Source: an uncultured delta proteobacterium (GTDB lineage Bacteria; Myxococcota_A; Polyangia; Haliangiales; Haliangiaceae). Taken from it: a stretch of 41,425 nt of DNA. The notes under the pieces were generated by a model that did not search any database, was not told where the DNA came from, and saw nothing but the letters and a program-made list of their open reading frames with translations. The translations under genes were made by a program, and so were the position numbers. The stretch lies in NCBI GenBank assembly GCA_900696455.1, contig CAADGB010000059.1, positions 1 through 41,425 of the forward strand, written 5' to 3'. This document shows, piece after piece, positions 6,344 through 15,058 of this stretch (within the stretch, counting starts at the first letter, position 1; every line of letters starts with the position of its first letter).

Positions 6344-7885
6344 TCACAGGATGCCATCGCGTCGAACAGGCGGTTCGGCCGGTGCCTCTGGTCGCTTCGA
6401 GCCAGCGGGCTTCTTCGGTGACTTCGGGGCGACTCGCTTCGTCCGCGGGGTTGCGGAGGCGGGCGGCGGCGGCGTCTCTGTGGGCGGCGGCGTCGTCGTC
6501 TCTGCGGGCGGCGGCGTGGTCTCTGTGGGCGGCGGCGGCGTCGACTCTGTGGGCGGCGGCGTCGTCGACTCTGTGGGCGGCGGCGTCGTCGCCGAGGCCG
6601 GCGGCTGCGTCGTCGCCGAGGCCGGCGGCTGCGTCGTCGCCGGCTGCGGCGGCGCCGCTGCCGGCGGCATCTCGCTGTTCTGCTTCACGCCGTTATTGCC
6701 GCCCGATAACGTGATCGCGATCGTGACGATCGCTGCGGTAACGATGGCGACGCCAGCGAGTAGCAGCGCGCGCGTTGAACGTCTCGCCCGTGGCGCGACG
6801 GTCGGCGTCGCGCCGGCAGCCGCCGCAAGCGTTCCGCCGGTGATGAATCCCGGTGGCGGCGGCGGCAGCTTCGCCCCTGTGGGGGCGCGAGTCGTCTCCT
6901 CCTGCGAGGTCCCCTGCCTGTAGAAGCCTGGCCAAGCGACCATCCGCGCCTCTTCGACCTCGGGAATCTCGGATTCGAGCAGGTCACGCACCACGCTCCG
7001 AATGTCCGGATATCGATGGTCTTCGACGAACGCGAGGCAACGCGCGATCACGGTGTCGAGATACGGGTGAAGGTCGGCGTTGTACGAGCGGACCGAATCG
7101 ATCTTCATGCTCTGCTTCGCGAAGATCAGCCCTTCCAGCGAAGGCGCGTCGAAGGGAAGCCGGCCCGTGAGCATCTGGAACAGCACCACCCCAGCCGCGT
7201 AGATGTCGGCGCGAGCGTCCACCCTGCTCGGCGTGAGCGCCTGTTCCGGCGCCATGTACACGGCCGTGCCCATCACCATACGCGCGCCGGTCGCGATGCC
7301 CGTGGCCTTCGCCGAGCTGGCCATCTTCGCGATCCCGAAGTCCAGAAGCTTGATGCGCCGTTCCCCCTCCGCGTCCGAGGTGACGAAGATGTTTCCGGGC
7401 TTGAGATCACGGTGAACGATCGGAGCCAGCGTGTTGCGATGCGGCTCGCGTGCGGTGTGGGCGGCATGCAGCGCGGCGCATACCGCGAGGAAGATTTCGA
7501 CCGCATCGCGCTGGCTGAGTCGACCGCCCCATTCGTGTAAGTAGCCGTCGAGGTCTCGACCTTCGAGGTACTCCACGACTATGTAGCTACGACCGTCGTC
7601 GAGTGTTCCGGTATCGATCGCCCGCGCGATGTTCGGATGCGGCTGGCCGTTCTGCGTGATGCGCGCCGCCGCCATCGCCTCTTGCTGGAAACGAGCGACG
7701 AGATCCGGACGAGCGGCGGCCTCCTCGTTGAGCACCTTCACCGCCACGGGCGTATCGAGCGTCCTGTGTGTCGCGCGAAAGACCGCGCCCATCCCTCCTT
7801 CGCCGAGAAGGTCTCCGATAACGTAGTGCCCCGCGAGCTTGCCCTTGAGATTCATTGGGTCACTCATGGTCGGGGCCAGCGTCAC
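6344..7885 (-). CDS. Membrane-anchored Ser/Thr protein kinase
   Basis: A Hanks-type kinase, 513 aa from the GTG at 7885, whose first bases overlap the TGA of the upstream gene (GTGA); ATG at 7867 is an alternative start. Kinase domain about residues 20-300 with all core motifs: glycine loop GEGGMG (about 28-33), catalytic Lys in VAVK (50), HRDLKPGN (158-165), DFG (182-184) and APEQ. A Pro-rich linker leads to one transmembrane helix (about 372-394), then an extracytoplasmic tail of about 120 residues made of Thr/Pro repeats such as TTPPPTEST. There is no PASTA or other sensor domain. Its natural partners on this element are the FHA protein at 15128 and other operon members. Confidence 0.93.
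   Translation of the reverse strand: MTLAPTMSDPMNLKGKLAGHYVIGDLLGEGGMGAVFRATHRTLDTPVAVKVLNEEAAARPDLVARFQQEAMAAARITQNGQPHPNIARAIDTGTLDDGRSYIVVEYLEGRDLDGYLHEWGGRLSQRDAVEIFLAVCAALHAAHTAREPHRNTLAPIVHRDLKPGNIFVTSDAEGERRIKLLDFGIAKMASSAKATGIATGARMVMGTAVYMAPEQALTPSRVDARADIYAAGVVLFQMLTGRLPFDAPSLEGLIFAKQSMKIDSVRSYNADLHPYLDTVIARCLAFVEDHRYPDIRSVVRDLLESEIPEVEEARMVAWPGFYRQGTSQEETTRAPTGAKLPPPPPGFITGGTLAAAAGATPTVAPRARRSTRALLLAGVAIVTAAIVTIAITLSGGNNGVKQNSEMPPAAAPPQPATTQPPASATTQPPASATTPPPTESTTPPPTESTPPPPTETTPPPAETTTPPPTETPPPPASATPRTKRVAPKSPKKPAGSKRPEAPAEPPVRRDGIL
6459..6655. repeat. In-frame GGCGGC-rich repeats coding the kinase Thr/Pro tail
   Basis: Imperfect repeats of TCTGTGGGCGGCGGCGTC-type units, and two copies of a 30-bp GCCGAGGCCGGCGGCTGCG-type unit, encode PPPTEST/PPASATTQ repeats in the extracytoplasmic tail. 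They keep the antisense strand open as well. Copy number is likely to vary between strains. Confidence 0.75.
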
Positions 7886-9471
7886 CGGCGAATGCGCACC
7901 ACGAACCCATCGAGCGAGCCGGCACTGTCGTAGGAGTTGCCGAGGATGGAGATCGAGTCCGAGAAGCTACCAGCGGTGATCGTGTGATCGAGCTGGTTGT
8001 CGATGCCTAGCAACGTGTCGCGACTGCCTCCGCCCATCACGCGAACCCCAAGCACGGCGCCCGAGGACGAATCCAGATCGGCGACGAACACGTCGAAGTC
8101 ACCATTGCTCGTCACGTTCACGCCACCGAAATTGACGGTCCCTCGAAACTCTCCGCCGACGGCGACGCCACCGTCACTGCGCGTGTCGACGACGAGGCCG
8201 CGATCTTGATCGTCACCGCCAATCCTCGTCGAGAACTGGTGGGCCGCGTCAGCGACGGCGAACTTGCCGACAAACGCATCCTGACTCGTCGGGGCGCTCA
8301 GCGACGAACCACCCAGCGAGAGCGAGCCGTTGAAGGAACCCACCGCGTAGAAAGAGGCCCCATCCACCTTCACATCGTAGGCGTTCTCCTGCCCGCTACC
8401 CGATGGCGCCACGGACCAGACGTGCGCGCCGTTGGCAGCGGCGAACCTCGCCATGAATAGGTCTCGCGTGTTGTTCGTGCTCGTGAACGTCGCGCCCCCG
8501 GCCGAGAACGTATCCACGAAGTCACCGAGGACGATCACATCGCCACCAGCGACGGCATCGAGACCGCATCGCGAATCGATGCCCGAGTTACCCAGCTTCT
8601 TCGACCACGAATGAACGCCCGCACTCGTGAGCCGTGCGAGGAACACGTCCGAGAGGCTCGCCGACAGACTCGCTCCACCGAAGAAGCTCCCGGAGCCGGA
8701 GAACTCACCGCACACCGCGACGTTGTCGCCGTCATCGAGCGCCAGGTCGGTGACCTTGTCGAAATTCGAGCCCCCGCCCGACACCGCCCAAACGGGATCC
8801 CCGGTTGACGTGAAGCGGGCGACAAACACATCCGCCATACCAACGGCGTTGAGCGTCGTCGTACCGACCACAAAGCTCCCCGTGAACGATCCCGCGAGAA
8901 CGATCTCGCCGCTGGCAGTGATCGCCGCACGTGTAACGCCCTGCGTTCCAGCTCCGCCATAGCGGCGGGACCAGACGTGCTCACCGGTCGACGCGAAGCG
9001 GGCAAGCAGAATGTCATAGTCGGTCGCGACCAGCGGTCCCCCGCCAATATCAACGGTTCCTTGGAACGAGGCGGCGACGATCACGCTCCCATCTGGCGCG
9101 ACGGCGACGGCGTCCACCGAGTCGATCATCGTGCCGCCGACGATCTTCACCCAGTTGCCGGCGAGCGGAGCGTCCATGCCGGCATCTACCGGAGCATCCG
9201 TGTCCGCAGCATCGACGCCTGCGTCTTCCGCTTCGACGCACATTCCGGCGAGCCCATCGCCGACGAGTTGATCGGAGTACCGCATGCCGCTCGGACATGT
9301 GTTGTCGGGGTACGCGCACCATGTGTTGCCCGAGGACGCGGCCAGGCAAACGCCGCCCGGGAAGAGGTCGCAGCTTGACTGATCGCGACACTCCACCGGG
9401 TTCGTTCCCGGACATCCGAGCGACACGAGCGACATGACGAGCGTCGAGATGGCGAGCGGGAGGTAACGCAT
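7882..9471 (-). CDS. Lipoprotein with beta-propeller-like (SBBP-type) repeats
   Basis: A 529-aa exported lipoprotein. The signal peptide ends in a lipobox LVSLGC (Cys at about 20). After it comes a Cys-rich segment (residues 28-80, about seven Cys) and an Asp/Ala-rich linker (DAGVDAADTDAPVDAGMD), a style typical of myxobacterial surface lipoproteins. From about residue 105 to the end there are repeats of roughly 50 residues with motifs such as GG...ARFASTGEHVWSR, VAVDPDG-like and AGSF.G..., matching the SBBP/beta-propeller repeat style. Its stop overlaps the kinase start, and its start lies directly after the TPR gene stop. It probably sits in the outer envelope as a binding or adhesion protein; the ligand is unknown. 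Confidence 0.85.
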   Translation of the reverse strand: MRYLPLAISTLVMSLVSLGCPGTNPVECRDQSSCDLFPGGVCLAASSGNTWCAYPDNTCPSGMRYSDQLVGDGLAGMCVEAEDAGVDAADTDAPVDAGMDAPLAGNWVKIVGGTMIDSVDAVAVAPDGSVIVAASFQGTVDIGGGPLVATDYDILLARFASTGEHVWSRRYGGAGTQGVTRAAITASGEIVLAGSFTGSFVVGTTTLNAVGMADVFVARFTSTGDPVWAVSGGGSNFDKVTDLALDDGDNVAVCGEFSGSGSFFGGASLSASLSDVFLARLTSAGVHSWSKKLGNSGIDSRCGLDAVAGGDVIVLGDFVDTFSAGGATFTSTNNTRDLFMARFAAANGAHVWSVAPSGSGQENAYDVKVDGASFYAVGSFNGSLSLGGSSLSAPTSQDAFVGKFAVADAAHQFSTRIGGDDQDRGLVVDTRSDGGVAVGGEFRGTVNFGGVNVTSNGDFDVFVADLDSSSGAVLGVRVMGGGSRDTLLGIDNQLDHTITAGSFSDSISILGNSYDSAGSLDGFVVRIRR

Positions 9472-9474
9472 GGC

Positions 9475-10356
9475 CTAGAATCTCCCCGAGATCGAGAACG
9501 TAGCCCAACCGACCGTAACCTGAATCGGAGCCTGGGGGGTGGGGGCATCGTCTGTCATCGCCAACCGGATCACACCCGCGATGCCGATCGCCGCGCCAGC
9601 GGCCCCCACGATGGTCCCGACGGTGACACTTCGACCTGCCCGAGCGCGCAGATCCGCGGCGACGCTCTGGCGGTCCTCGGTCTTGGCCTGGTCGTACAGG
9701 GACGAGCCACGCATGAGCAATCCGCCGCCCGCGAGCACGCCGACGACGCCACCGCCCGCAAGAGCCCACCCGAGCCGGTCACGGTGCCATGGCGCCACGG
9801 GGGGCCGCTCGGCGATCGGCCCCACCGCCCGACTGGAATCCCCGGGCACGATCGAGCCGGAGTCGTCGGCGTCCGACGGCTCTTGCGCGTCGTCCTGGTC
9901 GGGCGACGGGATGCCTGTCGGCTCACGACTCGAAGCGGCCTCCATGTCGGCCGCCAGTTGTTCGGCCGTCGCTCTGATCGCCTCGATCTCGGCGCCCTTC
10001 ATGTGCGCCGTCTTGTCGAGGAACCGCAGGAAGTGACGCCGCGCCTCGTCGTAGTGGCCGGCGAAGCGGTTCGCCTGACCGAGATTGAAAAACAGCTTCG
10101 GCACCGGATCGATCAACGCAGCCGCCTTGAACTCCACGATCGCGAGGTCCCATTGCTCGGTGTCGAAGTAGCGGCGGCCTTTCTCGAGGTGCCTCAACGC
10201 GGCCGGGCTCGTCGGATCGGAGAGACCGCCCGCAGGTTGTGCAAGGGCAGTCAGCGGAAGCACGAGGAGCGCTGCCGCAACGATCACGGGGAGCGACAAC
10301 ACGCGAGCGCGCGCAACCCGTAACGCTAGCCAACGGTCTCCATCACGTGCGTTCAT
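9475..10356 (-). CDS. TPR envelope protein with signal peptide and C-terminal membrane segments
   Basis: 293 aa from ATG at 10356, preceded by GGGG six bases upstream; ATG at 10362 is an alternative. A signal peptide lies at about residues 15-40 (hydrophobic core ending LTALAQPA). Tetratricopeptide-type repeats follow at about 50-120 (LEKGRRYFDTEQWDLAIVEF; KLFFNLGQANRFAGHYDEA), then an Asp/Ser-rich linker. Two glycine/alanine-rich hydrophobic segments occur near residues 200-220 and 245-265. Such TPR proteins with a two-helix C-terminus are common in myxobacteria and are thought to be periplasmic or membrane scaffolds. It sits between the immunity gene (105-bp gap) and the beta-propeller lipoprotein (3-bp gap). 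Confidence 0.82.
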   Translation of the reverse strand: MNARDGDRWLALRVARARVLSLPVIVAAALLVLPLTALAQPAGGLSDPTSPAALRHLEKGRRYFDTEQWDLAIVEFKAAALIDPVPKLFFNLGQANRFAGHYDEARRHFLRFLDKTAHMKGAEIEAIRATAEQLAADMEAASSREPTGIPSPDQDDAQEPSDADDSGSIVPGDSSRAVGPIAERPPVAPWHRDRLGWALAGGGVVGVLAGGGLLMRGSSLYDQAKTEDRQSVAADLRARAGRSVTVGTIVGAAGAAIGIAGVIRLAMTDDAPTPQAPIQVTVGWATFSISGRF

Positions 10357-10460
10357 TTGCATCCCCGGACGTGTCGTCCTCATGATTCGATCTCCGCAGC
10401 GCGTTTCATCCAGCACGACGATCGCGGCGGCTCCCGCGCTGCGGCTGGTCGAGTCGCCTG

Positions 10461-11006
10461 TCACTTGTCGCCCCGGTTCAATCGTTCGAGTTGTTCGCGG
10501 CGCCGCTCCTTGAACCGAGTCTCTTTTTCGTCGCCCTCGGCGTCGCTGGCCAACTCGAGGAGGAAACGGCCGAAATGCGGATGGCGCTCGTCGCCTCGCT
10601 CGCCGCTTCGCGGCGTCCACACGCGCACGATCCCTCCCGCATCGAGATCGATAACGTATCGCGTGCCGTCGCCTGGGTTGTGAATCACGACAGAGCGATC
10701 GGGCAAACCGCGTGCGCGCTCCAACAAGGTCGCGCCGACGATGTTCACGGCCAGCGTTGTGGAGAACTCTTCGCCAGTCAACCCGAGGATCTCCTTGCCT
10801 GCGATGCTGACGGTTCCGGCGTCGGCTGCGAAATACTTGAGCGACGGAGGCAGGCTGACACCTAACGCGGCCTCCGCGCGCTCGATCGTGTCGGGTGTTG
10901 CAGGAGTCCCGAAGGTCACGTCTTCTAGCTTGTCGAGGATCGCGATCGCGTCGCGACACTCGTCGAGGCTTCCGGGGTGTTCGAGTCGAGAGGTGCTCAT
11001 GGTCAT
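10461..11006 (-). CDS. SMI1/KNR4-family immunity protein
   Basis: 181 aa. The central part has the SMI1/KNR4 (SUKH) pattern: TIERAEAALGVSLPPSLKYFAADAG near residues 38-64, GLTGEE, then RARGLPDRSVVIHNPGDGTRYVIDLD and GERHPHFGRF-like features. Proteins of this superfamily are the most common immunity proteins to polymorphic toxins, especially nucleases. The start ATG at 11006 overlaps the toxin stop (ATGA), so the two are translationally coupled; ATG at 11000 is an alternative. The C-terminus is a charged helix. Inferred role: it binds and blocks the HNH nuclease domain of the upstream toxin in the producing cell. Confidence 0.88.
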   Translation of the reverse strand: MTMSTSRLEHPGSLDECRDAIAILDKLEDVTFGTPATPDTIERAEAALGVSLPPSLKYFAADAGTVSIAGKEILGLTGEEFSTTLAVNIVGATLLERARGLPDRSVVIHNPGDGTRYVIDLDAGGIVRVWTPRSGERGDERHPHFGRFLLELASDAEGDEKETRFKERRREQLERLNRGDK

Positions 11007-13390
11007 TCTTCTCCGGGAGCTTCGCCTCGCCGCCGACGACGTACCGGCTTCGGCTCGATCTCGTTCGCCCGGTTCGTCCAGTAGCGTCGGCGCCAGTTCT
11101 CGAATCCAGGACGATCGATCCCGCTCGGAATGTCGTTGCCGTTGATGTGAATCGTGCGGTGATGGCGATCGTGGAAGTCAGCCAGGATTTCGACCACTGG
11201 GCCATCGTTCGATTGGTTCAAGTGATGAACCTCGATTGGACTCCCGTCCGTGCCGATCGGCGCATTGCCATCTCTCATGCGCGCAAGGTTGGTCCTCCCA
11301 TCGTCCGTGATGAGGTGCGGATCGAAAAGGTCGTTCCTCCGATACACCGTCATGCCGTCAAAGCTCGTGCGTTGCGGCCAGAACTGCGAGACTGCGGCCC
11401 ACTCCGTCGCGGCTCTCACATCGTCTTCGAGTCGCTCGTCGAGCTTCTTGAAGCTGCTCGTTCCCTGGGGCCGCTCGATCTCGCGAAGCGTCTCGCGCGT
11501 GCGCTTCGTGTCCGCCAGCTCGTCGCTGTAGCCTCGAACCAACTCGTCCAGGTAATCATCACCGTCCGAACCGAGCTCCTTCGCCATGTGTTGGCCGTCC
11601 TTCACGACGTCTTGAAGCTCATCGATGCGCGCCGACAGCTCGCGGTCCATGCGGCGGTGAACTTCGTCTTCCAACTCGTAGCGCCAACGCGCGCGAAGGT
11701 GATTCTTGGTGGTGTCGTCGAGAGCTTGCCAGTCCGCGACGTCGGCGAGCCGCTCCTCGATACGGCTCATCCCGGAGTCGGCGAGCTTCTTCACCTGCGC
11801 GGCGATCGCCTTCTTCAAGAACTGTTTCTTGAAAAGCTTCTTTCCGATCTTCTTACCGGCGGCCTTGACGAGCTTGTCGATCGCGCTGTCGAAGTCGGCC
11901 GACGTGATGAGATCGGCGATGTACACGGTCCTCGCCGCGGTTCCGGAGAGGGTGAGCACTTCCCAGATGCCCATCCCAATCGGTGCGCCGCCGGACTTCC
12001 CGCCGTTCTCACCACCGGCCATGCCATCCCGAGATCCTCCATCCTCCGGAATGTTGCCGCCCGGTCCCGGACCCATCTCGGCTTCTGGGTTGTGGACGAT
12101 GCTTGCCTTGTCGGCGTCCACTCCATCACGGCGCCCACCGGCCTTTCCCGTGTCGTGCGTGTTGCCACTCGCGCCCCCCTTCGGTCCCGTCTTCCTTCCA
12201 ACGATGGCGCCGCTCTTGTCGAGCACGAGCCCGCTGCGCTGGCCCTGACTATCACCAGCCAGCGCAGCATCGGGATCCACGCCGCTCGAAGAAGCGTCGT
12301 TCGCGTCGCCCGTGATGTGCTGGCCGCCGCCGGTCCGATGGCGCCGTCCAGCACCGTCGATCACGCCGTCGTCATCACCGCCCTTCGCGCCGCGCTGATC
12401 GTGCGACTGCGCGGTGTCGGCCTTCGCAGCGTCGCCGAAGAACGTCCGATCAGGATCGATCGGCCCCGTGCGCTTCTGTTTGGACTTCTTCGTACCGACG
12501 CCCGACATCTGCGCGACGAGATCGTGATCCGGAACCTCGGTGTCCGTCGCGCCGATGTGGATCGAGATGAACTCCACGGACGGCCGGCGAGCAAGACTCG
12601 TGATCGGCGTCGGCGTGCGATCTGCTTCGTCCTTGTAGAGATCGATCTCGTCGCCGAGCGGGCTGTTCCAGTGCCACGCTCCGTCTTCGCCCTCACCGCC
12701 GTAGAACGCGTGGCCCTTGAGATCGTCGAGGTCGGTCACGCCTCGCCACGTCGTCACCTTGCCGCCCTTGTGGAAGACGTGGACGACGAGCGGCGTCGCT
12801 CCCTTCGGCGCCTTCGACTTGCCGCCGCCCTTCTGCATCTGGACGCCGATCGCGGCCCCGCCGCCCGACGCGTCAACCGCCGGCAGATGAGGAGCGATGG
12901 ACTGGCCGGCGACGATCGCGTCTCCGGCGGCGTCGGCCTGGCGCTCGTGCTCGTCGCCGGCCTCCCCGATGCCGCCTTTCAGTTGGACGCCCGCGCGCTG
13001 CTGGAGCACGTGCGCCGCCTCGTGCGTGGCTGTATGCAAGTCCGGCGGAGATGCAAACGCCACCTTGTTACCGGTGGCGTATGCCGTGGCGCCCAGCTCG
13101 GCGCACGCGGCGGCGGCCGGGCCGCCGACGTGAGCCTCGATCCCGCCGAGGTCGCGCGCGGCGGACTTCTGGATCACGTCCATGAAGGGAAGTCGCTCGC
13201 CTGGGCCATCGACACCACGCGCCGCGATCTCGACGGGCGCCAGCGGCGCGTCCGTCGCTGTCGTCCGTGCCTTGCGCTGCACGCCGTAACGACTCTCGAC
13301 GAGCGAGCGCTTGCCAGGCACGCCCGCGCTCGTCGTCGCGCCGGCAACGCTGCCGGTGCTCGAACGCCGATCGTGCTCGTGGTCGCTCAT
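11003..13390 (-). CDS. Polymorphic toxin: DUF4157 domain plus C-terminal HNH (LHH-type) nuclease
   Basis: 795 aa from ATG at 13390 (four-base overlap with the upstream stop). Residues about 65-160 form a DUF4157 domain: ERLPFMDVIQK, the GGIEAHVGG strand, GATAYATGNKVAF, and the metallopeptidase-like HEAAHVLQQ (His 123, Glu 124, His 127). A Gly/Asp-rich spacer follows (about 260-430), then a charged helical segment. The last 110 residues carry an HNH/EndoVII-type nuclease: GSPIEVHHLNQSNDGP (His 722-723) and FHDRHHRTIH (His 740, 743-744), ending in an Arg-rich tail. DUF4157 proteins are cargo of extracellular contractile injection systems and other exporters. No contractile system genes are present here. 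The SMI1 immunity gene follows directly. Confidence 0.88.
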   Translation of the reverse strand: MSDHEHDRRSSTGSVAGATTSAGVPGKRSLVESRYGVQRKARTTATDAPLAPVEIAARGVDGPGERLPFMDVIQKSAARDLGGIEAHVGGPAAAACAELGATAYATGNKVAFASPPDLHTATHEAAHVLQQRAGVQLKGGIGEAGDEHERQADAAGDAIVAGQSIAPHLPAVDASGGGAAIGVQMQKGGGKSKAPKGATPLVVHVFHKGGKVTTWRGVTDLDDLKGHAFYGGEGEDGAWHWNSPLGDEIDLYKDEADRTPTPITSLARRPSVEFISIHIGATDTEVPDHDLVAQMSGVGTKKSKQKRTGPIDPDRTFFGDAAKADTAQSHDQRGAKGGDDDGVIDGAGRRHRTGGGQHITGDANDASSSGVDPDAALAGDSQGQRSGLVLDKSGAIVGRKTGPKGGASGNTHDTGKAGGRRDGVDADKASIVHNPEAEMGPGPGGNIPEDGGSRDGMAGGENGGKSGGAPIGMGIWEVLTLSGTAARTVYIADLITSADFDSAIDKLVKAAGKKIGKKLFKKQFLKKAIAAQVKKLADSGMSRIEERLADVADWQALDDTTKNHLRARWRYELEDEVHRRMDRELSARIDELQDVVKDGQHMAKELGSDGDDYLDELVRGYSDELADTKRTRETLREIERPQGTSSFKKLDERLEDDVRAATEWAAVSQFWPQRTSFDGMTVYRRNDLFDPHLITDDGRTNLARMRDGNAPIGTDGSPIEVHHLNQSNDGPVVEILADFHDRHHRTIHINGNDIPSGIDRPGFENWRRRYWTNRANEIEPKPVRRRRRGEAPGEE

Positions 13391-13653
13391 CGCGCTCGTT
13401 CCTGTGCTGACGGCTCGGCCGGCGGCCCGTTCCAGATCCCGATCTGGAGACACGCGTTGCGGAACAACACGACCTTGCTGTTACTCGGCTCACCTCGGAG
13501 GAAGTTGTCCATGCACGCGTAGCGAAGCGACTGACGAACGTCGCGCCAGTCGCGTGCTTCCGCACGAAGCTGGCTGTTGCGGACGCCCAGATAGGCCGCC
13601 ACGCCGACCGCGACGATCAGCAGCACGGCGAGCGAAGCGGCGATCTTCTTCAC
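13387..13653 (-). CDS. Small membrane-anchored protein, 88 aa
   Basis: GTG at 13653 is chosen because it overlaps the upstream stop (GTGA), and its own stop overlaps the toxin start (ATGA). An N-terminal signal anchor (residues about 4-22, KIAASLAVLLIVAVGVAAYLG) is followed by a charged helix (about 23-45) and a segment with two Cys residues, about 45 and 66, that could form a disulfide outside the membrane. The family is not recognised. Its position directly upstream of a toxin suggests an export adaptor or accessory immunity protein. Confidence 0.72.
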   Translation of the reverse strand: MKKIAASLAVLLIVAVGVAAYLGVRNSQLRAEARDWRDVRQSLRYACMDNFLRGEPSNSKVVLFRNACLQIGIWNGPPAEPSAQERAR

Positions 13654-14759
13654 GGGGCGCTCGTGGTGGGGGTCGGGGGCGGCTGCTTCGAGGTGTCGAC
13701 GCAGAACGTGAACGCGGTGCGCGCGCTGTCGGCCCAGGGGCATCCGGCGGCATGGGTATTCTCGTCGAGGTCGATCAGATCGGGCTGCCGCCCGGTGCGC
13801 TCGGCGTAGAGGTTCACCGCGAGCCCCTGGAAGTCCTGATCGATGAAGTGCCGGAACGAGCGCTCGTCGTTGACGTAGCTGAGCAGGGCAAGCTCGCGCC
13901 GCCGGCCATGAGTCACCCACGCCAGGCGACCGCTCTGGATCGATTCCATCGTTCGATCCGGCTTCTCGTCGCCCGACGGGAACATGTTCGCGCGCTGCCG
14001 GCGCTCGCGCCCCACATCGTCGATGTGGTTCCGATCGTACCGGCGCAAGATGTCATCGATCGCTGCGGCGTAGCTCTCGACGCTGTGAGCCTCGATGTCC
14101 TCGTACGCCGCGATCAGCGCCTGGAGCTCGATGTCGTTGAGGCCGCGCGCGTGCTCCTTGATCTCGAGCCGGATGGACGGGATCTGCGCTCGCATCGCTT
14201 GCAGAAAGATGGCCTTGCCACGATTGCCCGACTGATGCGCGAGCCCCATCAACGTCTTGCGGAGACCACGCGATGCGTTGGTGAGCGCGGCCTGAACGTT
14301 CTCCTTGTCCACGCTCAGGTGCGCGAGTCTGACGCCGAGCCGATCGTGCCCACGCTCCAAGGCGTCAGCGGCGAGCTTGCCCGCGTACTTCAACACCGCC
14401 CTGGTCCCGATCGAGATGAGCGGTCCGGTCACCGAGTAGAAGAGGATCTCGGCGAGGAACCCCCAGCTACTCTCCGACGTCGTGAGGATCTCGATGCGCG
14501 AGTCCTGGATGGCGTCGCGATAGTTGTCCATCGCCGTCCCGACCGCGTCGCCGAGATCCGAAAGCGCACGCCCGCGCATCTCGGGGCTGAGCGGACATTT
14601 GATCGCGTCGTCGACGCCATCACACACCGTCGCGTAGTCCTCATCCTTCGGCCTACCCGGGATGCGTCCCGTTCGTGTCGTCTTGCCTGGCGTTCCGGGC
14701 GGCCGGGCGACGGAGGTCGCTGAAGGGGGAACGCTGTCCTCTCGCCGGTCGAAGCTCAC
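13650..14759 (-). CDS. Hypothetical toxin-operon protein, 369 aa
   Basis: The family is not named. Start choice: GTG at 14759 overlaps the stop of the 48-aa gene (GTGA), matching the coupling seen through the rest of this operon; ATG at 14912 in the same frame would add 51 residues that look like out-of-frame sequence. The N-terminal 40 residues are Pro/Arg-rich, then the protein is mainly helical. A hydrophobic segment (FLAEILFYSVTGPLISIG) is near residues 105-125. The C-terminus has RELALLSYVNDERSFRHFI and ends in a Pro/Thr-rich tail (QPPPTPTTS). It lies two genes upstream of the DUF4157 toxin. A loading, chaperone or export role is possible but unsupported by recognisable motifs. Confidence 0.72.
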   Translation of the reverse strand: MSFDRREDSVPPSATSVARPPGTPGKTTRTGRIPGRPKDEDYATVCDGVDDAIKCPLSPEMRGRALSDLGDAVGTAMDNYRDAIQDSRIEILTTSESSWGFLAEILFYSVTGPLISIGTRAVLKYAGKLAADALERGHDRLGVRLAHLSVDKENVQAALTNASRGLRKTLMGLAHQSGNRGKAIFLQAMRAQIPSIRLEIKEHARGLNDIELQALIAAYEDIEAHSVESYAAAIDDILRRYDRNHIDDVGRERRQRANMFPSGDEKPDRTMESIQSGRLAWVTHGRRRELALLSYVNDERSFRHFIDQDFQGLAVNLYAERTGRQPDLIDLDENTHAAGCPWADSARTAFTFCVDTSKQPPPTPTTSAP

Positions 14760-14902
14760 GCGCGCGCCCCTTGCGGCACACGACCGGCGAGGATGGGCAG
14801 GTTCAACCACGCGAGCGCGACCACCACGGCCGCGCAGACATCGAGCAGCCGAGCGAACCACGACGGGAGTCGCAGCGCGATCGGAGAAGCATGGGACCAC
14901 AT
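14756..14902 (-). CDS. Small single-helix membrane peptide, 48 aa
   Basis: ATG at 14902 opens a 48-codon frame whose TGA overlaps the GTG start of the next gene, the same four-base coupling used throughout the operon. The product is short and hydrophobic: residues about 12-40 (PSWFARLL then CAAVVVALAWLNLPILAG) would form one membrane helix. Family unknown. An alternative reading is that this strand is only the 5' extension of the next gene in another frame, starting at ATG 14912. The good hydrophobic helix and the overlap favour a real gene. Confidence 0.55.
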   Translation of the reverse strand: MWSHASPIALRLPSWFARLLDVCAAVVVALAWLNLPILAGRVPQGARA

Positions 14903-14973
14903 GCCCCGTCATACTTCGCCCGAGCCTAACAGATCCCCGTAATTCAACGCGGTTGGACCGGACACAGGGGTCC

Positions 14974-15058
14974 GATTTCGGGGGCGTTGTCCGGTCGGTC
15001 AGGAGCCTGCGATGTGGTTCCGCGACCTTGCCGGCGGGCCGGACACCGCCCCGAAATC
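14974..15058. promoter_or_regulatory. Long inverted repeat between divergent operons
   Basis: GATTTCGGGGGCGTTGTCCG(G) at 14974-14994 is nearly the reverse complement of CCGGACACCGCCCCGAAATC at 15039-15058 (one inserted base and one mismatch in 20). The arm-end motif CCGGACA/TGTCCGG occurs again at about 14958-14964, with a variant at 15065-15072. The element lies between the leftward toxin operon (start 14902) and the rightward FHA operon (start 15128), so it is a candidate shared operator. I cannot assign promoter hexamers with confidence. Confidence 0.6.

Noticed and set aside
11003-13390. Extracellular contractile injection system locus
   Set aside because: Only the DUF4157 toxin is present; no sheath, tube, baseplate or AAA+ ATPase genes accompany it.
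10895-13522. Plus-strand frame of 875 aa opposite the DUF4157 toxin
   Set aside because: Antisense shadow of a gene with clear DUF4157 and HNH motifs and coupled neighbours.
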